Shown here one piece after another: positions 59,374 to 64,000 of a stretch of DNA of 64,000 nt (within the stretch, counting starts at the first letter, position 1; the number at the start of each line of letters is the position of its first letter). The notes beneath the pieces are model-generated. The model ran no database searches. It saw only the letters and a program-made list of their open reading frames with translations, and was not told the origin of the DNA. Position numbers and translations under genes: made by a program. This DNA comes from Minicystis rosea (GTDB lineage: Bacteria > Myxococcota_A > Polyangia > Polyangiales > Polyangiaceae), in the NCBI GenBank assembly GCA_001931535.1, contig CP016211.1, positions 10,958,377 to 11,022,376 of the forward strand, given 5' to 3'.

Positions 59374-61173
59374 TCAGCGCTCGGCGACGCGGATGCGCGC
59401 CACCCGAATGGGCTCGGGGACGCCTTTGGGGCGCGCGTCGTAGCGCTCCACCACGAAGGCCGCGGGGATGGCTTTGGCGAGGATGGCCTGATCGGCGAGC
59501 GCCTCTTCGACCACCAGCTCTCCGCTCTTCGCCTCGCCTTGGAGGCGCGCGGCCACGTTCACCGTCTGTCCGAAGTAATCGAGGATGCCGTTGGCGGTGA
59601 CCGCATAACAGCTCCCGCCGAAGACACCGAGCTTGATGTGCGTTTGCAAGCGCACGCCGCCTTCGCGCCGGAAATCCTCGAAGGCGTGGAGAATGGCAAT
59701 CGACGCCAAGAGGCCTTGCATGTCGTCGGCGAACACGGCCATGACCGCGTCGCCGATGGTCTTCACCAACGTGCCACCGTGCTTTTCGATGAGGCCGATG
59801 ACGACGTCGAAGTGATCCTGAACCAGCTTGAAGGCGGCCGCGTCACCGTTGTCGGCATAGAGCTGCGTGGAGCCGGTGAGGTCGCTGAAGAAGAGGCCCA
59901 CGCGCGCGATCTTGAGGGCGAGGCCGGGGCGCAGGACGTCGTTGGAGAAGTCGCGGCGGAAGCCCGGCATGGCCGTGACCACGCGCGCCCGCGCGGCTTG
60001 ATCGGCCACCTCGATGCGCTCCAGCTTGGCGTGGAGCTCGTCCGGAGAGGCGTTCTCCACGACGATCGATCCTTCGGGCGCGATCGCGATCGGGCCGCTT
60101 TTTCCGGCCTCTTCGGCGCGGATGCGGATCTCGGGCGGCGCCGCGGCGATCACCTCGACCGGCGCCGCCGCGCCGCCGCGCACGAAGAGGCGATAGCGGC
60201 CCTCGTCGGCCGGCGCGCCGAGCGTCGCCGTGCCGCGCGCGGGGAGGATCGATTGCGCGAGCACGTGCGGCGTGCGCGCGGGCCCGCCGATGCAATAGGG
60301 GCCGACGTCGAGCTCGCGCACCGCGCGGGCGGGCGCGAAGGTGGCCTCCACGGCGTCTTCGAGATCGAGGGCGAAATCCAAGTCGCAGAGCTGACAGGCG
60401 CCGTGCTCGGAGAGGGACGCGAGCGTGGGCACCACGTCGGTGGCGGTGCGGCAGCTCGGGCAGACCACCTCCCAGCGAAGATCGAGCAGGCCGGCCCGCA
60501 CCGAGGAGAGGCAGACGCCGAGCACGGCCGTGCGATCCTCGCGCCACGCATCCGCGAGCGCGAAGGCGCGGATGCGTGAAGCCTCGAAATCGTCCGCGTC
60601 CGCGACGTGGGCGAGCAGCCGATCGACGATCGCGGCGCGGCCCGGCTCGGCCGCGCGCAGCGCCTTCTCGGCCCGATCGAGCGCGGCGGATTGAGCCTTT
60701 GCCCTGCGCGGGATCGCGACCTCGCGACCTGCGGCGAGCGAAGCGTCGACGCGCGCGATGTAGTCCTCGAAGCCGCGCATCGTCACGCCCGCCATGAAGC
60801 GCACGAACGGCGCGAGCAGACGCACGCGCGGCGCGAGCGCGAGGCGGAGCTTCACGTCGGTGCCGCCGTCTGCGCGCGGGGCCAGGTCGAAGGAGAGGTC
60901 CAGCGTATCGAGCGGGCCGGATCGCATGCGCCGGAGGATGCGGAAGCGACGTGGGTAGAGCCACTCGAAGGGGCGCTCTTCGTATTCGACGGGCAGGCCC
61001 CCGAGGCTCGTGCGCACGAGGTAGCGCGCCGCCGACGCGCCCTCGATGGGCTCGAGCGCGAGCTTGCTCATGCCGAGGATGCGGTTCGTGCGCTCCGTAT
61101 CGGCCAGCGCTTCCCAGACGCGGTGCACGTCGCTGCGGCACCGCACCGCGATCTCGCTCACGACCGCCGTCAT
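59374..61173 (-). CDS. Class III adenylate cyclase with SRPBCC and zinc-ribbon domains
   Basis: The 599-residue protein has an SRPBCC/START-like ligand-binding domain at about 1-145 (MTAVVSEIAVRCRSDVHRVW). A helical region follows. A cysteine-paired segment (CPSCR ... CQLCD) lies in a DUF5939-like region at about 250-330. A C-terminal cyclase homology domain occupies about 420-599. The cyclase has both metal aspartates (Asp431 in FFSDLTGST, Asp475 in KTIGDAVMAVF), the adenine-selecting Lys (LVKTIGD) and Asp (ILDYFG), and the Asn/Arg pair (QTVNVAARLQ). It is therefore predicted active on ATP. The SRPBCC domain may sense a hydrophobic ligand. ATG at 61173; no strong ribosome-binding site. Confidence 0.9.
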   Translation of the reverse strand: MTAVVSEIAVRCRSDVHRVWEALADTERTNRILGMSKLALEPIEGASAARYLVRTSLGGLPVEYEERPFEWLYPRRFRILRRMRSGPLDTLDLSFDLAPRADGGTDVKLRLALAPRVRLLAPFVRFMAGVTMRGFEDYIARVDASLAAGREVAIPRRAKAQSAALDRAEKALRAAEPGRAAIVDRLLAHVADADDFEASRIRAFALADAWREDRTAVLGVCLSSVRAGLLDLRWEVVCPSCRTATDVVPTLASLSEHGACQLCDLDFALDLEDAVEATFAPARAVRELDVGPYCIGGPARTPHVLAQSILPARGTATLGAPADEGRYRLFVRGGAAAPVEVIAAAPPEIRIRAEEAGKSGPIAIAPEGSIVVENASPDELHAKLERIEVADQAARARVVTAMPGFRRDFSNDVLRPGLALKIARVGLFFSDLTGSTQLYADNGDAAAFKLVQDHFDVVIGLIEKHGGTLVKTIGDAVMAVFADDMQGLLASIAILHAFEDFRREGGVRLQTHIKLGVFGGSCYAVTANGILDYFGQTVNVAARLQGEAKSGELVVEEALADQAILAKAIPAAFVVERYDARPKGVPEPIRVARIRVAER

Positions 61174-61297
61174 CGCTCGCTGGCCGGCATCATTGCGGGG
61201 CGGGCCCACTGTAGCGTGCCCCGCGGAGGGTGGGCATCTTCCCGGCTCTTTCTGCGCACATGTTTGCGTTTTAAGCCATTTCGCGCACCTTGGCGCC

Positions 61298-62290
61298 ATG
61301 ACGACTCCGGCCTCTTCTTCCCGCGCCGCTTTCGCGTGGCGCTTCGCGCTCTTCGCGCTGCCGCTCGCGAGCGCTGCGTGCGTGCGGGTCGAGACGTACG
61401 ACGACGCCATCTTCCAGCTCAACGCCGCCCGCAACGACGCCGCCCAGAAGGGCGCGCAGGTCGCCGCGCTCTCGGCGGAGTCGCAGCGGCTCGGCATCGA
61501 GGTCATGCGGCTCAACGCCGAGATGGGTCGCCTCGCCAAGGACGCGCAGGCGCGCGACGCCAAGCTCGCCGAGATGACCGTGGCGCGCGCCAACGATCAG
61601 AAGCGCGTCGACGACCTCATGGCCCTGAACAGCGAGCTCTCGCAGCGCCTCAAGAGCGTGGGCCACAGCGTGGAGACGCTCTCGGGCGAGAAGGGCGCGC
61701 TCGCCAAGGCGCTCGCCGACACCAAGCAGCGCCTCGACGAGCTGCGCCGCCAGCAAGCCGCCGCCGAGGCGCGCGCCGCGCAGTTCCGCGAGCTCGCCGC
61801 CCGCTTCCAGAAGCTCGTCGACGCCGGCCAGCTCAAGGTCGTGATGCGCGGCGGCCGCATGCTCCTCGAGCTCTCCAACGACATCCTCTTCGACTCGGCC
61901 CGCACCGAAGTGAAGGAAGGCGGCCGCCGCACCCTCGGCGAAATCGCCAGGGTCCTGCGCACCATGCCCGAGCGCCGCTTCCAGGTCGCCGGCCACACCG
62001 ACAACGTGAAGATCGCCACGCCCCGCTTCCCCTCCAACTGGGAGCTGTCGACTGCACGCGCCATCGAAGTCGTGAAGCTCTTGATCGAAGGCGGCATGGA
62101 CGCGAGGGCGCTCTCTGCCGCAGGCTACGGTGAGTTTGCGCCCGTGGCCGGCAACGACGCGTCCGAGGGGCGCGCGAAGAACCGGCGCATCGAGATCGCG
62201 CTGGTGCCGAACCTGGAGGAGCTCGTGAGCGTGCCGGGCGCGGAGGCTGCGCCGTCGCCGCCGCCGCCGCCGCACGCGTCGCGGCGCTGA
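61298..62290 (+). CDS. OmpA-family lipoprotein with coiled coil
   Basis: The protein has 330 residues. The lipoprotein-type signal (FALFALPLASAAC, Cys28) is followed by a long coiled coil at about 50-180 (AAQKGAQVAALSAESQRLGI, MALNSELSQRLKSVGHSVET). An OmpA-like peptidoglycan-binding domain covers about 185-310: LLELSNDILFDSARTEVKEG, VAGHTDNVKIATPRFPSNWE, LSTARAIEVVKLLIEGG, RAKNRRIEIAL. It probably tethers the outer membrane to peptidoglycan. It is divergent from the cyclase gene. ATG at 61298. Confidence 0.93.
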   Translation: MTTPASSSRAAFAWRFALFALPLASAACVRVETYDDAIFQLNAARNDAAQKGAQVAALSAESQRLGIEVMRLNAEMGRLAKDAQARDAKLAEMTVARANDQKRVDDLMALNSELSQRLKSVGHSVETLSGEKGALAKALADTKQRLDELRRQQAAAEARAAQFRELAARFQKLVDAGQLKVVMRGGRMLLELSNDILFDSARTEVKEGGRRTLGEIARVLRTMPERRFQVAGHTDNVKIATPRFPSNWELSTARAIEVVKLLIEGGMDARALSAAGYGEFAPVAGNDASEGRAKNRRIEIALVPNLEELVSVPGAEAAPSPPPPPHASRR

Positions 62291-62545
62291 GGATCCAAAG
62301 CAGAAGCAGCGGCGAGCGCGCGCGTTGCGTGTGAGCGCGGGATGGCGGGTGCCGGCGTGCGACGATCGCGGGCCCAGGCCGCTTGCTGGGGTCCGCTCGC
62401 TGGCGCTCGCGGCTGCTGGAGCTGTTGCTGCTGTTGCTGACGGCGCGCGCTCCTGAAGGACGGCGGCGGTTGCTGGAGGTGGCGGGGTTTTGCAGAAGGG
62501 ACGCTGGCGGTCGCTGGAGACGTGACCGCCGGCGTGGGGGTGGTG
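62291..62545. other. Intergenic region between convergent genes
   Basis: It contains a short ctgctgttgctg-type run near 62418-62442 and no convincing gene. A frame encoding a Gln run on the minus strand overlaps the OmpA gene and has atypical composition. Confidence 0.4.
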
Positions 62546-63250
62546 TCATCCAATGGGCTGCGGCGTGGGCTTGTCGCCGTCGCTCGCGCCGGGGACGCGA
62601 TGGATCTCCGCGAGATCGTCGAACACCTCCGGCAGGAGCCTCTCCTTGTCTTGCAGGAGCAAGAGCCCCTCGCAAAAGAGCTTCGCCGCGTCGTACACCT
62701 TGAGCCACGACTCCCGCGCCGCCTGGACCTCGGGCGTCATCGCGCGGCGCTCGACGCGGCTCTTGCGCACGGCCGAATCGAGCGCAGCGAGCGCGTTCTT
62801 CGCCTTCGTCAGCGCGTCGGTCCACGCTTGATGCTCGGGGAGGTCGCCCTGGTGTTGGGCGACCGCGGCGATCGCGTGATCGAGGGCCGGGAGCAGCTTC
62901 GCCGGCCGGAGGCGCAGCACGGCCGTGAGCGTCTCGCCGTGAAGGATGGCCCTGACGATGCTCTCCCCGCCCGCGCGCGACTCGGCGTACTTCACCACGC
63001 GTTTGAGCACCGCCCGCGCGCCCGCCAGCGGATCGTCCGCGCCCGCCGCGCCGACGTACGTGGTGATCTCCACGCCGTCCGCCTTCTGGAGCGCCGCGCG
63101 CAAGATCTCGGTCGCGCCGGTCACCCGTTTGGACATCGTGTCGACGGCCGGATCGAAATCGGGATCGATCCCTTTTAGGAGGGCAATCATCTGCTGTGCG
63201 GCAAAGCCGCCATAACCAATGGCTTCGTACTGCGTGATGTAAGTGTCCAC
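62546..63250 (-). CDS. Hypothetical helical protein
   Basis: This 234-residue protein has no recognised domain. The sequence begins (V)DTYITQYEAIGYGGFAAQQM and is mostly amphipathic helix (AALQKADGVEITTYVG, LLPALDHAIAAVAQHQGD, TKAKNALAALDSAVRKSR, LFCEGLLLLQDKERLLPEVF). No signal peptide or membrane segment. GTG at 63250 is selected because a full GGAGGT Shine-Dalgarno lies 4 bases upstream. A longer frame back to 63325 would overlap that signal. Confidence 0.8.
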   Translation of the reverse strand: MDTYITQYEAIGYGGFAAQQMIALLKGIDPDFDPAVDTMSKRVTGATEILRAALQKADGVEITTYVGAAGADDPLAGARAVLKRVVKYAESRAGGESIVRAILHGETLTAVLRLRPAKLLPALDHAIAAVAQHQGDLPEHQAWTDALTKAKNALAALDSAVRKSRVERRAMTPEVQAARESWLKVYDAAKLFCEGLLLLQDKERLLPEVFDDLAEIHRVPGASDGDKPTPQPIG

Positions 63251-63445
63251 AAAGACCTCCACGGCGCCGCGCTGGCGCAGTCGGGGCGATGGCCCGCGCG
63301 CCGGGCGACCCCCGCCCAGCGTCATCGAGCCTGTCCGAAGAGGTTATACGGCGCCGAGCCGAGGAATCTTCCCTAGGCCGATTCGATTTGTGGGACATGG
63401 TGCGTGAAGCACGCTGGCACCGAATGTCGAGCGCGTGCCCGCCAT

Positions 63446-63757
63446 GGAGAAGGCTCTTCGCACGTTGCGAAGGCACTTTTCGGGGCCGAGGTGTGCCTGA
63501 GCAAAGTTACAAAGCCCAACTCGGCTGCCAAGTTGTGCCTGAGCAAAGTTACAAAGGCCGTTTCGGTTGCCAAGTTGTGCCTGAGCAAAATGGCAAAGGC
63601 CGTTTCGGCTGCCGAGGTGTGCCTGAGCAAAGTTGCAAGGCACGACTCGGCGACCGGAATGGCGCTGAGCAAAGTTACAAAGGGCAACTCGGCTTCCGAG
63701 GCGTGGCCGAGCAAAATAGCAAACGCCGTTCGGCCGGGGAGATGGCGCCGAGCAACG
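63446..63757. repeat. 42-bp tandem repeat array, about 7 units
   Basis: Six clear 42-base units run back to back (63488-63529, 63530-63571, 63572-63613, 63614-63655, 63656-63697, 63698-63739), with a degenerate unit before (from about 63446) and a partial one after. The core is gcctgagcaaagttacaaag. Because 42 is divisible by three, frames stay open on both strands. The plus strand gives 14-residue repeats around CLSKVTKA (63404-63766); the minus strand gives repeats around LCNFAQAQLGSR (63344-63814). The units are less GC-rich than their surroundings. I cannot decide whether it is coding. Confidence 0.85.
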
Positions 63758-63810
63758 TCGCTGTAGGGAAGTGGCGTGGTGGGGGGCCGGGTGCGCGTTG
63801 GCGCTTGGGC

Positions 63811-64000
63811 TCATCCAGGGAGCAGCATGCCAATCCTGGCGGCGACGAGCTTGGCCAGAAATCGCAGCGGGTAGGTGGGATACGTGGGCACGTCGCTCGG
63901 GGCTTCGCCGCGCTCTCCTTCTCGCTTTCTGCAGACGCGCATCTGCACGGGCGGGGCCTCTCCCTGGATCCGCGCGCGGTACACCGAGATCCAGTGTCCG
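63811..64000 (-). CDS. C-terminal fragment of an unidentified protein
   Basis: The last 62 codons of a gene that extends rightward out of the window. They read GHWISVYRARIQGEAPPVQM, then a Lys/Arg/Glu-rich stretch, then DVPTYPTYPLRFLAKLVAAR and IGMLLPG before the stop at 63811. The codon use and coherent hydrophobic ending support a real gene. No family is recognised. Confidence 0.65.
   Translation of the reverse strand, partial: GHWISVYRARIQGEAPPVQMRVCRKREGERGEAPSDVPTYPTYPLRFLAKLVAARIGMLLPG

Noticed and set aside
62125..62553. Minus-strand frame with a Gln run
   Set aside because: It overlaps the OmpA gene and the end of the neighbouring gene; the Gln run comes from a short ctg repeat.
63488..63739. 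CRISPR array
   Set aside because: The 42-base units are contiguous tandem repeats without unique spacers, and no cas genes are nearby.

Overview
The window is GC-rich throughout, densely coded, and full of gene families typical of myxobacteria. These include a eukaryote-like Ser/Thr kinase with a proline-rich extracytoplasmic tail, many lipoproteins, a giant hybrid sensor kinase, a MoxR/vWA/beta-propeller system and an orphan type VI secretion spike island. I read it as chromosomal DNA of a Polyangiales-type myxobacterium (Polyangium/Sorangium-like). This comes from family content and composition, not from a database match.

Layout. 1-3.4 kb: the N-terminus of a response regulator, tRNA-Pro(CGG), a degenerate repeat field, a Ser/Thr kinase and a tiny Fis-type HTH protein. 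3.7-4.3 kb: a Gly/Tyr-rich lipoprotein. 4.9-12.2 kb: a five-gene co-directional block encoding a MoxR AAA+ ATPase, a small partner, a vWA plus beta-propeller protein, a PIG-L deacetylase and a 997-residue helical/beta-propeller protein. This looks like a MoxR-vWA-beta-propeller ternary system. 12.4-20 kb: a large secreted DUF3857/transglutaminase protein, a double-core hybrid histidine kinase and a TesB thioesterase. 20.3-33.4 kb: an iron island. A TonB-dependent receptor and an eight-gene, translationally coupled operon for a citrate-hydroxamate (NIS-type) siderophore each carry a Fur-box-like palindrome beside the start. 33.4-45 kb: housekeeping and accessory genes. They include a limonene-epoxide-hydrolase-like enzyme, a membrane-anchored alpha/beta hydrolase, a papain-like protease with a TerB-like domain and an extreme acidic tail, a yellow/MRJP-like lipoprotein, a VOC protein, NAD-isocitrate dehydrogenase, a transglutaminase-fold paralogue that has lost its cysteine, and MurB. 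45-56.8 kb: a T6SS spike/cargo island without sheath or baseplate genes. It has a short VgrG, a PAAR-like DUF4150 protein fused to an S41 serine protease, DUF3540, two pentapeptide proteins (one fused to DUF2169), a 616-residue protein of unknown function, a second DUF2169 protein and an embedded COMM-domain-like protein. 57-63.3 kb: a prolyl oligopeptidase lipoprotein, an SRPBCC/zinc-ribbon adenylate cyclase, an OmpA-family lipoprotein and an unknown protein. 63.4-63.8 kb: a 42-bp tandem repeat that is open on both strands. The window ends in the C-terminus of an unidentified gene.

How genes work together. The siderophore genes encode amine N-hydroxylation, N-acylation, two citrate-amide ligations, export, outer-membrane import and an inner-membrane PepSY module. 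The T6SS-type island encodes a spike, a protease-bearing tip, probable DUF2169 loading adaptors and beta-helical/pentapeptide proteins. The core secretion machine must lie elsewhere.
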